The notes beneath the pieces are model-generated. The model was not told the origin of the DNA. It worked only from the letters and a program-made list of their open reading frames with translations, and searched no databases. A stretch of 64,000 nucleotides of DNA from Domibacillus sp. PGB-M46. Its GTDB lineage: Bacteria; Bacillota; Bacilli; Bacillales; Domibacillaceae. The stretch spans positions 1-64,000 of the forward strand of contig NZ_JAKGCR010000006.1 in assembly GCF_022668875.1 (NCBI RefSeq). The letters are read 5' to 3'. The translations under genes were made by a program, and so were the position numbers. Below, one piece after another: positions 1 to 7,634 of the stretch. How positions within the stretch are numbered: the stretch's first letter is position 1; each line of letters begins with the position of its first letter.

Positions 1-450
1 TCAACAGAAGTCACAGGTGAAGCGGAAGCAGGATCAACTGTATTGGTTAAAGCAGGAACAACCGAACTAGGTACAGTAGAAGCCGGGACAGATGGGAAGT
101 TTAGCATTAGTATTCCGAAGCAGGCAGCTGGAACAGAAATCACTGTAACGGCAACTGATGAAGCGGGCAATGTAAGTGAAGCAGTAACGGTAACAGTAAA
201 AGATACAAGTGCACCAGTATCACCAACTGTGAATGAAGTAACAGATCAATCAACAGAAGTCACAGGTGAAGCGGAAGCAGGATCAACTGTATTGGTTAAA
301 GCAGGAACAACCGAACTAGGTACAGTGGAAGCCGGAACAGATGGGAAGTTCAGCGTTAGTATTCCGAAGCAGGCAGCTGGAACAGAAATCACTGTAACAG
401 CCACCGATAAAGCAGGGAATGTAAGTGAAGCAGCAACAGTGATAGTGAAG
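1..450 (+). repeat. Tandem DNA repeat, 249-bp period, encoding Ig-like domains
   Basis: Bases 1-201 recur at 250-450 with only scattered substitutions, a period of 249 bp (83 codons). The repeat probably continues upstream of the window. Near-identity at DNA level suggests recent duplication or gene conversion, so copy number could vary between strains. Confidence 0.9.
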
Positions 451-771
451 AAAGAGACTGTTTATAAACAGTTAGAAACAAAAACAAATGTCGATCCGCA
501 CTATAATTTCACTGTCAAGTTGAATAACAATTTAGATATGGCAACAGTCACTAGCAGCAACATCTACGTGAAAACCAATTCAATACTTGTAGATGGAGTA
601 AAAGTTTCCTTAAATGCTGATAAGAAATCAATTAAAGTCGAGGCACCAGAGGAAGGATACAAAGTAGGAGAAACGTATGTTATTTATGTAGAGAAAGCAG
701 TAAAATCAGCTTCAGGCAAAGAGTTAAAGCAGCCTGTAAAGATGCAGTTTACGATTGCGAGTAATCAATGA
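1..771 (+). CDS. Ig-like repeat surface protein, 3' part (5' end outside window)
   Basis: The reading frame is open from the first base, so the gene starts before the window. The visible 256 residues hold two nearly identical bacterial Ig-like (Big_6-type) repeats of 83 residues. Each has an AEAGSTVLVK strand, a DGKFS strand and the closing TATDxAGNVSEA motif. A unique C-terminal domain of about 100 residues follows, of the SbsA Ig-like type (NNLDMATVTSSNIYV, GETYVIYVEKAV), ending in ASNQ. Families of this type are extracellular cell-wall or S-layer associated proteins, usually anchored by N-terminal domains that would lie outside the window. No sortase motif or membrane anchor is seen at the C-terminus. 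The next gene also encodes a surface protein, on the opposite strand. A hairpin terminator follows the stop. The function beyond surface display is unknown. Confidence 0.8.
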   Translation, partial: STEVTGEAEAGSTVLVKAGTTELGTVEAGTDGKFSISIPKQAAGTEITVTATDEAGNVSEAVTVTVKDTSAPVSPTVNEVTDQSTEVTGEAEAGSTVLVKAGTTELGTVEAGTDGKFSVSIPKQAAGTEITVTATDKAGNVSEAATVIVKKETVYKQLETKTNVDPHYNFTVKLNNNLDMATVTSSNIYVKTNSILVDGVKVSLNADKKSIKVEAPEEGYKVGETYVIYVEKAVKSASGKELKQPVKMQFTIASNQ

Positions 772-778
772 TGAAAAC

Positions 779-810
779 GGAAGGGCTTAGGCTCTTCCTG
801 TTTTTATTTT
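779..810 (+). terminator. Rho-independent terminator after Ig-repeat gene
   Basis: The arms GGAAGGGC and GCTCTTCC (one G-U pair) close a TTAG loop and are followed by a T-rich tract, 8 nt after the stop codon. Confidence 0.85.
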
Positions 811-969
811 ACGGAACTGATGAGAAAATCAATGAAGAATGTGAAATCATTATCCATATAAATGCTTACAAACACAAGTATCTTTCTTATTGAGCTAAGG
901 GGGGGGGTAGCTTAGTAAGGAGATAGTTCGTAGCACAGTTGGAAGGTAAGTTGAATTCAAAAAAGCTAT

Positions 970-1001
970 AAAAAAACCAAGGAAACGAAAAATTTCCTTG
1001 G
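970..1001 (-). terminator. Rho-independent terminator of the SLH-protein gene
   Basis: CCAAGGAAA (977-985) pairs with TTTCCTTGG (993-1001). On the minus strand the hairpin is followed by a run of seven T, 10 nt beyond the stop codon of the minus-strand gene. The interval 811-969 has no gene; it contains a run of nine G at 899-907 flanked by short inverted repeats (CTAAG/CTTAG). Confidence 0.85.
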
Positions 1002-1011
1002 CATTTCATTT

Positions 1012-2487
1012 TTACTTTTTATGACCTAATTTCAGTGTTAAAGCACCCCTTCCAGAAGAAACAGATGCTTGTACACTTCTGCCGTTGGCAGTAAAGCTAT
1101 CAGGGATATTGCCACTGTTTAGGTAGTTCCAAACACGAGTAGCCTCTCCGTCAAAGTAAAATTTAAATAGTTCTTTGGCAACAACAGGGGTACGATATGA
1201 TTGTGGAAGAGCACTTTCTTTCCATACGTAGAATTGTAATGCTACTTCATATGAACCGCCTGTTCCTTGACTAATTACTTGAATAGCTCCAGTTTTACCA
1301 GGAATAGAGTAAAGTTTACCACCGTCTGTAAATCCAAGTTCATTTTGAAGTGTCTTGTAATTTTTAGTAGGGTCAGAACTCCAAGACGACTTCAACACTG
1401 GCGCTACCCATCCATCTGGGTATACTTTTCCAGTCGGTTGGTTTGATAACTTACCGACTTCAAGGTAAAGACCACTTCCGGAAACAGAAGCATGCACCTT
1501 TCTGCCATTTGCAGTAAAATCGTCCGGAATATTTCCACTGTTTAGATAACCCAAAACACGAGTTGCATCTCCGCTGAAATACAACTTCAATAATTCTTTT
1601 GCTACAACTGGCACACGATAAGATTGTGTAAGACTGCTATCCTGCCAAACATTGAATTTAATACCTACTTCATAAGAGGAAGTAGGAGATTGGCTAATAA
1701 CTTGAATAGCTCCTTGCAGACCTTGAATATCATATCGACTACCACCATTTGTAAAGCCAAGTTCATTTTGAAGTGTTTTATAGTTTACAGCAGGGTCAGC
1801 ATTCCAAGATGATTTTAATACCGGCGCTATCCATCCATCGGGATATACTTTGCCTGTAACCGATGAATCTTTAAATGCACTATTTAGCACCCGTGCCATC
1901 ATTGCTGAAAACTGCGCTCGTGTGAGCGTGTCATTTGGCTTAAAGGTTCCATCATTATAGCCAACCGTAATCTGATTTTTTGCTAGCGCCTGTATGTATG
2001 GATAGCTCCATGAGCCTGTTGGTACATCTGAGAACGTTTTTCCAGATACTCCATCAAGTTTGTATGCCTTTGCGAGAATAGCCGCCATTTCTGAACGTGT
2101 TACCGGCTGATTCAATTTAAATTCGCCATTTTTTACGATGTCCGTAAACAATCCATTATTCATCATTGCAGCGACCAATGCGTGATACTTGCTCCCTTTT
2201 GGAACATCACGAAGGCCTGGGTCTGGCTGGTTTGCAGTGTTATACTTACGTTCGCGCTGTACCATCATAGCAATTTGAATACGGGTAAGCTTTTCAGTAG
2301 GCTTAAACGATCCGTCCGGATACCCAGAAATAATACCGCGTCCTGACAAATAAAAGATTTCTCGCGATGCCCAGTGACTATCACTCACATCCTTAAACTT
2401 ACCGGCAGCTGGTGTGGTTTTCGGTGCAAAGAGCACGCTGCTTCCTAAAAGAAACAGGGCCATCAAAGCAAACAATAGTTTCTTCAT
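1012..2487 (-). CDS. S-layer homology (SLH) domain protein with duplicated C-terminal module
   Basis: Predicted 491-residue exported protein. The start is the second ATG of an ATGATG pair, 6 nt after AGGAGG; a longer frame with upstream ATGs has no ribosome site. The signal peptide is about residues 1-29 (MKKLLFALMALFLLGSS, then a TTPAAG cleavage region). Three SLH domains follow, roughly 30-75, 88-146 and 150-205, with FxDVxxxHWAxxxI, GYPDGSFKP and LTRxQ motifs. SLH domains bind pyruvylated secondary cell-wall polymer and hold proteins at the cell surface. The rest is two copies (about 215-340 and 345-480) of a module of roughly 125 residues starting GKVYPDGW(I/V)APVLKSSW. I do not recognise this module. 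The gene lies on the opposite strand to the neighbouring Ig-repeat gene and has its own terminator. Confidence 0.88.
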   Translation of the reverse strand: MKKLLFALMALFLLGSSVLFAPKTTPAAGKFKDVSDSHWASREIFYLSGRGIISGYPDGSFKPTEKLTRIQIAMMVQRERKYNTANQPDPGLRDVPKGSKYHALVAAMMNNGLFTDIVKNGEFKLNQPVTRSEMAAILAKAYKLDGVSGKTFSDVPTGSWSYPYIQALAKNQITVGYNDGTFKPNDTLTRAQFSAMMARVLNSAFKDSSVTGKVYPDGWIAPVLKSSWNADPAVNYKTLQNELGFTNGGSRYDIQGLQGAIQVISQSPTSSYEVGIKFNVWQDSSLTQSYRVPVVAKELLKLYFSGDATRVLGYLNSGNIPDDFTANGRKVHASVSGSGLYLEVGKLSNQPTGKVYPDGWVAPVLKSSWSSDPTKNYKTLQNELGFTDGGKLYSIPGKTGAIQVISQGTGGSYEVALQFYVWKESALPQSYRTPVVAKELFKFYFDGEATRVWNYLNSGNIPDSFTANGRSVQASVSSGRGALTLKLGHKK

Positions 2488-2794
2488 CATTTTCCTCCTG
2501 CTTTTCAATTTCATACACACGACTATCTGCTACTACAAATCTGGTTCATCTTTGCAAATAGTAAGATAGTCAATTTGAATCAACAAAATGTGATGATTTC
2601 ATCAAAAAAAAACCAATAGTTCCCTTTGTAGATATATTATAACATCGTAATTAGTTCATTTTATCTACTTTCTGTCTTTAAATTCATTTTTTTGGATAAA
2701 ATTTAATGGGGTCTTTTTATAGTGCTTGCTTAAGTTGTGTTATAAACCAATGTTTAAGATGATTGGCTCAGTTTAAAAAAGGAGGAAAAAAAGA
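2488..2794. other. AT-rich intergenic region where comGA/comGB would be expected
   Basis: No ORF of note on either strand. In the B. subtilis arrangement comGA (ATPase) and comGB (membrane platform) immediately precede comGC, but here the upstream DNA is intergenic and then the SLH gene. A strong Shine-Dalgarno sequence, AAAGGAGG (2778-2785), sits before the comGC remnant. No remnant of comGB is recognisable by eye. Confidence 0.6.
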
Positions 2795-3115
2795 ATGAAG
2801 TGATTCTGGAAGAATGAACGAGCATTTAATCTGATAGAAATGATGATCGTCTTATTGGTGATTACCGTTTTGCCTTCCATCGCTATTCCAAACGTGGCAA
2901 AGCAAAGTAAAAATATCAATAAAAAAGGCTGTTCCGCTTATTTACATATGGTGCAGGGGCAGGTACAGGCGTACCGGATTGATAATGGAACACTGCCTTC
3001 CTCTGTCAGTACACTCGTTACAGATGGGTACTTAAGAGATGATGAAACGGCCTGCCCGGGTGGAGGGGCTCTTACAATCGATGCGGAAGGAATTGTGTCA
3101 GCCGGTGGGTCATAA
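2795..3115 (+). pseudogene. comGC: comGC, competence pseudopilin, interrupted by an in-frame TGA at codon 3
   Basis: ComGC is the major pseudopilin of the DNA-uptake pilus, processed by ComC. Reading from ATG 2795, which has a strong AGGAGG site, the frame is Met-Lys-stop-Phe-Trp-Lys-Asn-Glu-Arg-Ala-Phe-Asn-Leu-Ile-Glu. It is then open to 3115 and clearly ComGC-like (LIEMMIVLL, IPNVAKQS, a conserved Cys pair at NKKGC and ETACPGG). The stop TGA is at 2801-2803. The next in-frame ATG (2840) lies inside the pilin hydrophobic helix, so no intact leader can be made. The normal Gly before the cleavage site is Ala and the next Thr is Asn (RAFNLIE rather than KGFTLIE). A sequencing error could explain the stop, but not all three changes. 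Confidence 0.8.
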
Positions 3116-3548
3116 AGAAGAAGGCTTTACACTTCTGGAAATAATGATTGTGCTGACGGTTTTTACCGTCTGCTTCGGAGCAGCCCTTATTCCGCTTCGG
3201 ACGATTGCGGAAGACGTGCGCAACCGTCAGTTTTTTCACCAGGTAGAAAGGGATCTGTTTGCAGCCCAGGCATATGCTGTTTCGAAAAACGCAAATATTG
3301 TTGTAGACTTTTTTGAAAATAAAGACCGGTATTACCATATCTATACATTTGAAATACCGAGAAAAACGATTATCAAGCGTGAGATCCCCGAGCATTTCAC
3401 ATTTGATGAGAGGGGGTTAGATACGATTACTTTTTTAAAAACGGGTACGACCAGCCGATTCGGCACGTTTTATTTTACAACAAATGAAAACACCACTAAA
3501 CTGATTTTTTTAATTGGAAGGGGCCGTTTTTATTTTTCGGAGGAATGA
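3081..3548 (+). CDS. comGD: ComGD, competence minor pseudopilin
   Basis: Minor pseudopilin of the competence DNA-uptake apparatus. It has the type IV prepilin N-terminus HKEEG/FTLLEIMIVL with cleavage after Gly and the conserved Glu at +5, then a long hydrophobic helix and a variable periplasm-side domain, about 140 residues mature. The start is uncertain: ATG 3081 and GTG 3105 both leave a short leader before the cleavage Gly and neither has an ideal ribosome site. The gene overlaps the end of comGC, as is usual in comG operons, and overlaps comGE by 35 nt. The frame is intact, unlike comGC. Without ComGC, ComGA and ComGB its function in uptake is doubtful. Confidence 0.8.
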   Translation: MRKELCQPVGHKEEGFTLLEIMIVLTVFTVCFGAALIPLRTIAEDVRNRQFFHQVERDLFAAQAYAVSKNANIVVDFFENKDRYYHIYTFEIPRKTIIKREIPEHFTFDERGLDTITFLKTGTTSRFGTFYFTTNENTTKLIFLIGRGRFYFSEE

Positions 3549-3846
3549 AAGAGGGATGACATTAGCGGAAAGTCTGCTGGCTTTAACCGCTCTTTTTATA
3601 GCGGCAGGTGTTTTGCTGCCTTTTAGTTTAAAACTAATGGAGGGCACCTCCTGGCGCTGGGAGAAGCAGGAAGGAATGAGAAAGCTGTATGAAGAAGCCG
3701 AATCCCGGATTTTTTTGGATGCTTCCTTTTCTTATGAATTGGATGGGCCGGCTGCCAGGGGAAAATTGGTTTGGGAAGAAGACGGAGGAAGGGCGAAAGC
3801 GTGTGTATTCATTCAAGGGAAAAAGAGATGTGTGGAGGAGCAGTAA
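3514..3846 (+). CDS. comGE: ComGE, competence minor pseudopilin
   Basis: Small type IV pilin-like protein of 110 residues with prepilin motif RNERG/MTLAESLLALTALFIAAG (cleavage after Gly, Glu at +5, hydrophobic helix). The rest is a short polar domain ending in a Cys pair region (KACVFIQGKKRCVEEQ). The order comGD-comGE-comGF fits the comG operon. The likely start is TTG 3514, because the downstream ATG (3556) would remove the leader needed for processing by ComC. Overlaps with both neighbours suggest translational coupling. Confidence 0.72.
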   Translation: MEGAVFIFRRNERGMTLAESLLALTALFIAAGVLLPFSLKLMEGTSWRWEKQEGMRKLYEEAESRIFLDASFSYELDGPAARGKLVWEEDGGRAKACVFIQGKKRCVEEQ

Positions 3847-4258
3847 CGGCTTTACACTCATTGAGTCTCTTATTGCATTAATAGTCTTTTGTGCGTGTGC
3901 TGCTTCGGTTCCGCTGCTTTATGATGGCGCTTATCGGGCTATGGAAGCTGGAAAAGCCGAGAAAAACACGGAATGGGAGCTTTTTATCATTCAGCTGCGC
4001 AATGAAATGCAGGGATCTTCGAATTGGCATGTGTCTGGGACCAGACTCGCGTACCAAGCAGCAGCTTCTGGTGACATGCTAGTCACGGTTAGTCAATATC
4101 GTGACAAAATTAGAAGGCAGATCAACGGGCAAGGACATGAAGTGATGCTGCAAGATGTAAAAACGGCTTCGTTTTCAGAAAAAGGAGGGAAAATGTACAT
4201 ACATGTTACATTTTCAAATGGTGAACAGGAAGGAGCGGTCATGTATCCTTTCTATTAG
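3830..4258 (+). CDS. comGF: ComGF, competence minor pseudopilin
   Basis: About 142 residues from GTG 3830. The prepilin motif SSNG/FTLIESLIALIVFCACAAS is followed by the typical ComGF body (NEMQGSS, SGDMLVTVSQYRDKIRRQINGQGHEVMLQDV). The longer frame from 3689 is unlikely, because it would put 50 extra residues before the cleavage site and overlaps comGE heavily. GTG 3830 is 10 nt after AAGGG and overlaps comGE by 17 nt. It belongs to the same truncated operon as comGC-GG. Confidence 0.78.
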   Translation: MWRSSNGFTLIESLIALIVFCACAASVPLLYDGAYRAMEAGKAEKNTEWELFIIQLRNEMQGSSNWHVSGTRLAYQAAASGDMLVTVSQYRDKIRRQINGQGHEVMLQDVKTASFSEKGGKMYIHVTFSNGEQEGAVMYPFY

Positions 4259-4628
4259 AAGGCACATCAAACGTCAGCAGGGAATGATTTTTCCGCATGT
4301 TTTGCTTATTTTAGTACTGATTATGGCAGCATCTGTGTCAGCTGCAGATGCTGCCGTGACCAAATGGAAAACAGCGGATTATTTAACAAACTATTATGAG
4401 TTTCGTGTGGCTGAGCTGATGGCGCTGCGGCGTGTTTTAACCCTGTCAGAGCCTGCTTCTTTTGATATAGAAACAAATCTGGGCACAACAAACACTGCAG
4501 TAACGGAAACAGCTGAACAAAACTGGCAGATTCGAATCACAACAACTCATACTGACGGTTTTTTCCGTGCCACTTATGTATACGATCCCCGCTTGGAATC
4601 GTTTCTCAGCCGGGTTGAATACCATTAA
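4203..4628 (+). CDS. comGG: ComGG, competence minor pseudopilin
   Basis: Last gene of the comG operon. It encodes a basic N-terminus (RRHIKRQQG), one hydrophobic segment (MIFPHVLLILVLIMAASV) and an exported domain of about 90 residues. ComGG is less conserved than other pseudopilins; identification rests on position after comGF, size and the N-terminal helix. The start is uncertain (ATG 4203 or 4218), both overlapping comGF. There is no clear terminator after it; the convergent yqhG stop lies 1 nt downstream. Confidence 0.68.
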   Translation: MLHFQMVNRKERSCILSIRRHIKRQQGMIFPHVLLILVLIMAASVSAADAAVTKWKTADYLTNYYEFRVAELMALRRVLTLSEPASFDIETNLGTTNTAVTETAEQNWQIRITTTHTDGFFRATYVYDPRLESFLSRVEYH

Positions 4629-5399
4629 TTATTTTGTCTGAGCCAGATAGAAAAGCCCGCCATTCAAAACGGAAACACGGATTACTGGTTCAAAACGGCG
4701 CATAATGGCTGCTTTTTCCCGTTCATAATGCGTATTATCCTCTTCCTCCTGGTCAAAAAAAGACTGAAGAAGCTTAAGCTCTGCTTTTTGTTTTTTAAGA
4801 GCCGTTTGAGCCCAGCTATGCTCCTCTTCCATCAAGTCTCTCCATATTTTTTGCTTTAGCCGGTTCAAGCCGCTTGCGGGTGTAATAAGAGGCGAGAGCA
4901 CATAATGGTAAGGACTGATCGAGTGACTGAGAGACAGAGAGCCAGCTTGTTCCAAAAATTGATCCGAAAAAGCTCCGTTGATTAAATGAAGAGCAAGCGG
5001 AACGAGCTTTTCTTTTTTGCTGTTTGCTTCATAGGAAAGGTGAAAATGAACAAACAGCCAAGGATCAAGCTGAATGGTTCCCGCTCCGTTTGTTGTTTCA
5101 TACAATTTGACAAACGATGCTTTTTTTTGAGCATAGGAAAGAAGCTGATGAAAACGGGGGGACCCGAATGTAATATATTCTTCCTGGTGTTTGAGCGGCC
5201 GGCCAGGGTCTTTTGTAAAAAAGGTGATGCTCATCGGATCGCCTGCCTGGCCGAGGCGGTCTTTGTAGTGCCAATAAAAAGGGCGGTTCATCAGGGAACG
5301 ATCTGCTTCTTCGGTTAACTGAACCTTTAACGAATGTTCAGATTCTTCAAGAATAGGACATTCACAGGCAGTAAAAAAGGAACGAAGAAAAGACATCAA
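4629..5399 (-). CDS. yqhG: YqhG family protein of unknown function
   Basis: 256-residue protein matching the YqhG family of Bacillaceae in character and position next to yqhH. It has no signal peptide or membrane segment. Residues 195-225 are strongly charged and helical (EEEHSWAQTALKKQKAELKLL), possibly a coiled coil. Translation begins at TTG 5399 or ATG 5396; the GGAG site lies inside the last codons of yqhH, 6 nt upstream, so the two genes form a tightly coupled yqhH-yqhG operon. The role is not known; pairing with a helicase-like protein suggests a partner in the same process (inference). Confidence 0.75.
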   Translation of the reverse strand: MMSFLRSFFTACECPILEESEHSLKVQLTEEADRSLMNRPFYWHYKDRLGQAGDPMSITFFTKDPGRPLKHQEEYITFGSPRFHQLLSYAQKKASFVKLYETTNGAGTIQLDPWLFVHFHLSYEANSKKEKLVPLALHLINGAFSDQFLEQAGSLSLSHSISPYHYVLSPLITPASGLNRLKQKIWRDLMEEEHSWAQTALKKQKAELKLLQSFFDQEEEDNTHYEREKAAIMRRFEPVIRVSVLNGGLFYLAQTK

Positions 5400-5405
5400 T
5401 GTTGT

Positions 5406-6986
5406 TCACTCCAATGCAGCTGCAAGGTTTTGCATTTTTATTTCCCACTCTCTAATGCTTTTGGATGAGTGGAATGTATCATGCAAGTGTTCTTCAACCC
5501 AGTTTTGATCCAAAATATTGTCCAGCTTTCCGATAGCCGTTTGAAAAAGAGCGATCTTTTCGTAAAGTAAAGAGAGCATGCGGTCTTCCACTGATTGTTT
5601 ATAGGCAAGATGATAAATGTGGACGTTCTCAGTCTGGCCGTAACGGTGCACACGCCCAATCCGCTGTTCGAGTTTCATCGGATTCCACGGAAGATCAAAA
5701 TTGATTACATGGCGGCAAAATTGAAGGTTCAATCCTTCACTGCCCGCTTCCGTGGCAATCAGCACCCGCGCTGGACCTTTGAAAAGTTCAATCATCCAAT
5801 CTTTTTTTCCTTTTTTGAACTTTCCTTGGAAAGAAACAGCCGGAATTTGATGATAACGAAAAAACAGCTCTAAATATTCCTGCGTTGCCCGGTACTGAGT
5901 AAAAATAAGCACCTTTTCATTTTCCAGGCCATTCACAATTTCTAATGCTTTTTCAGCCTTGGAATTTCGGTCAACGGCCTGAGCGAGCGCGGCAACTTTT
6001 GTTTTATCAAACCCTTCCTGCTTTTGCAGAGTCGCCAGGGCCGCATACTTGCTGCTGCATGCTTCCCGCTGCAGCGTCAGAAGTGTAATGGAGCTTGGCA
6101 AGCATTCGGACAGCGAGTCATAAAACGCTTTTTCTTCTTTTGACGGGTCGATCCGGATAGTTTGAATAAAGCGTTTTATAGGCTCGCTTTCCACATCTGT
6201 CCGGGTATTGCGTATCATGACCTGCCTGAGCAGGGCGTGAAAAGCATCATGGTTTTGAACGGAGCGCTTTCCATCTTTAAATTCAGACTGGAAGAACCCG
6301 TTGCTGCCAAAAAGCCCCGGTCTTAAAAGAGAAACCAAGTGAAACAATTCATCTGCGTTGTTCTGAACCGGTGTGGCTGTCAGCAGCAGGCAGTATGTTT
6401 TATTTAAGCGGCTGACAAACTGGTGATTTTTTGTAGCAGGGTTTTTCAATCGGTGTGCTTCATCGATGATAATCATATCAAATAACGTATCCGCAAATGC
6501 ATCGGCAAACTTCGGCTGTTTGGCCGAATCAATCGATGCAATCTGAACACCGTTCCAAGACCAGTCAGGATTTTTCCGCTGGACGAGCGCAAAAATTTGA
6601 AATTTTTCACGCAGTTCTTTGGCCCACTGGCTGACCAGGGAAGCAGGTGCTAATATAAGGATGCGGGAAGCAAGGCCCCGCAGCATATATTCCTTTAAAA
6701 TAAGTCCGGCTTCAATGGTTTTTCCGAGGCCCACTTCATCTGCTAAAATAGCGGTTCCGCTCATTTCTTCCATTACGGTCTGGGCCGTTTTCAGCTGGTG
6801 GGGAAGAAACTGCATATGCGGCAGAAAATCAGGCGCCAGCAGCCCATCAAAGCGGGAAGGCAAAATTTGCTTCTTCATCTCGGCTGTTAAATTAAAAAGT
6901 GCCCAGCCGCCGGGTGTTGAGGCGGTTTTTAAGTTTTGCTCGAGTGCATCTGCCCAAGTATCATCATACATAATAGCAGGCTTCAT
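5406..6986 (-). CDS. yqhH: SNF2-family helicase-like ATPase YqhH
   Basis: 526-residue superfamily 2 (SNF2/RapA-like) double-stranded DNA translocase. In order: motif I DEVGLGKT (near residue 85), motif II IIIDEAHRLKNP (near 175), motif III LLLTATPVQNN, then the C-terminal RecA fold with VLIFTQYRATQ and motifs V-VI GSEGLNLQFCRHVI and EQRIGRVHRYGQ. All ATPase motifs are intact. The family includes transcription- and repair-associated remodelers; the specific role of YqhH is not established. It sits as in B. subtilis next to yqhG, divergent from the gene that follows comG. In B. subtilis the gcvT-gcvPA-gcvPB operon lies between yqhH and yqhL; here it is absent. Confidence 0.88.
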   Translation of the reverse strand: MKPAIMYDDTWADALEQNLKTASTPGGWALFNLTAEMKKQILPSRFDGLLAPDFLPHMQFLPHQLKTAQTVMEEMSGTAILADEVGLGKTIEAGLILKEYMLRGLASRILILAPASLVSQWAKELREKFQIFALVQRKNPDWSWNGVQIASIDSAKQPKFADAFADTLFDMIIIDEAHRLKNPATKNHQFVSRLNKTYCLLLTATPVQNNADELFHLVSLLRPGLFGSNGFFQSEFKDGKRSVQNHDAFHALLRQVMIRNTRTDVESEPIKRFIQTIRIDPSKEEKAFYDSLSECLPSSITLLTLQREACSSKYAALATLQKQEGFDKTKVAALAQAVDRNSKAEKALEIVNGLENEKVLIFTQYRATQEYLELFFRYHQIPAVSFQGKFKKGKKDWMIELFKGPARVLIATEAGSEGLNLQFCRHVINFDLPWNPMKLEQRIGRVHRYGQTENVHIYHLAYKQSVEDRMLSLLYEKIALFQTAIGKLDNILDQNWVEEHLHDTFHSSKSIREWEIKMQNLAAALE

Positions 6987-7068
6987 TTATCTCGAAGTCT
7001 CCTTTCGATTTCATGAGCTGTCCCTAGCCTGCCCGTAAAAAGGGGAGAACATACACAAGCGGACAAAC

Positions 7069-7099
7069 AAAAACAGCCCTGTTTAAACAGGGCTGTTTT
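7069..7099 (-). terminator. Bidirectional Rho-independent terminator after yqhL
   Basis: Near-perfect palindrome AACAGCCCTG-TTTAAA-CAGGGCTGTT, flanked by A on the left and T on the right, so it can act in both directions. It directly follows the yqhL stop codon. Confidence 0.88.
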
Positions 7100-7473
7100 T
7101 ATTTTGTTTTAATTTTTCCAGTCCATTTTTTAAATCCGCCTTGCAGATGATAAATGTCGCGGTAGCCTTTTCTGTAGAGCATTTGTGCAGCACGGCCGCT
7201 GCGAAGGCCGCTCTGGCAATACAAATAAACAGGCTTGTCCGGGCGAATTTCTTTCATTCGCTGCTTCATTTGCGTAACAGGAATGTTCCGGGCTCCTAAA
7301 ATGTGGCCGCCATTGTATTCATTCGGTTCGCGCACATCAATCAGCTGCGCTTTCCGGTATCCTTTTACAAATTCTTCCTGACTAAGCGGTTTTACTGCAC
7401 GCTTTTGGGAAAAGTACATAAAGATCGCGTACAAAATAATGGCACCGAGTACCGCGGCAATAGAATAAAGCAA
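7099..7473 (-). CDS. yqhL: Rhodanese-like domain protein YqhL, membrane-anchored
   Basis: 124 residues. An N-terminal membrane helix (about residues 2-21, LYSIAAVLGAIILYAIFMYF) is followed by a single rhodanese domain with LIDVREPNEYNGGHI and the active-site loop YCQSGLRSG, in which Cys is the sulfur-carrying residue. Rhodanese domains transfer sulfane sulfur; the substrate of YqhL is unknown. The start is TTG 7473, 9 nt after AAGGGG. It has its own terminator and stands divergent from lipM. Confidence 0.85.
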   Translation of the reverse strand: MLYSIAAVLGAIILYAIFMYFSQKRAVKPLSQEEFVKGYRKAQLIDVREPNEYNGGHILGARNIPVTQMKQRMKEIRPDKPVYLYCQSGLRSGRAAQMLYRKGYRDIYHLQGGFKKWTGKIKTK

Positions 7474-7634
7474 CGTTGTGTTCCCCTTTCGAATAAACTG
7501 CTCCCTTTATTATATCGATATGGTTATAAGAAGAAAAGAAAATTCTCTTTAAAAAAAGAAGCGTGTTCGCCTTTGAATTTCAGGGTCAATTTGATAGACT
7601 GAGTGAGGAAATTTACTAAGAAAAGAAGGCGTAT

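Noticed and set aside
899-907. Run of nine G as a possible phase-variable tract
   Set aside because: It is intergenic, not at a promoter or within a reading frame that I can identify; may also be a sequencing artefact.
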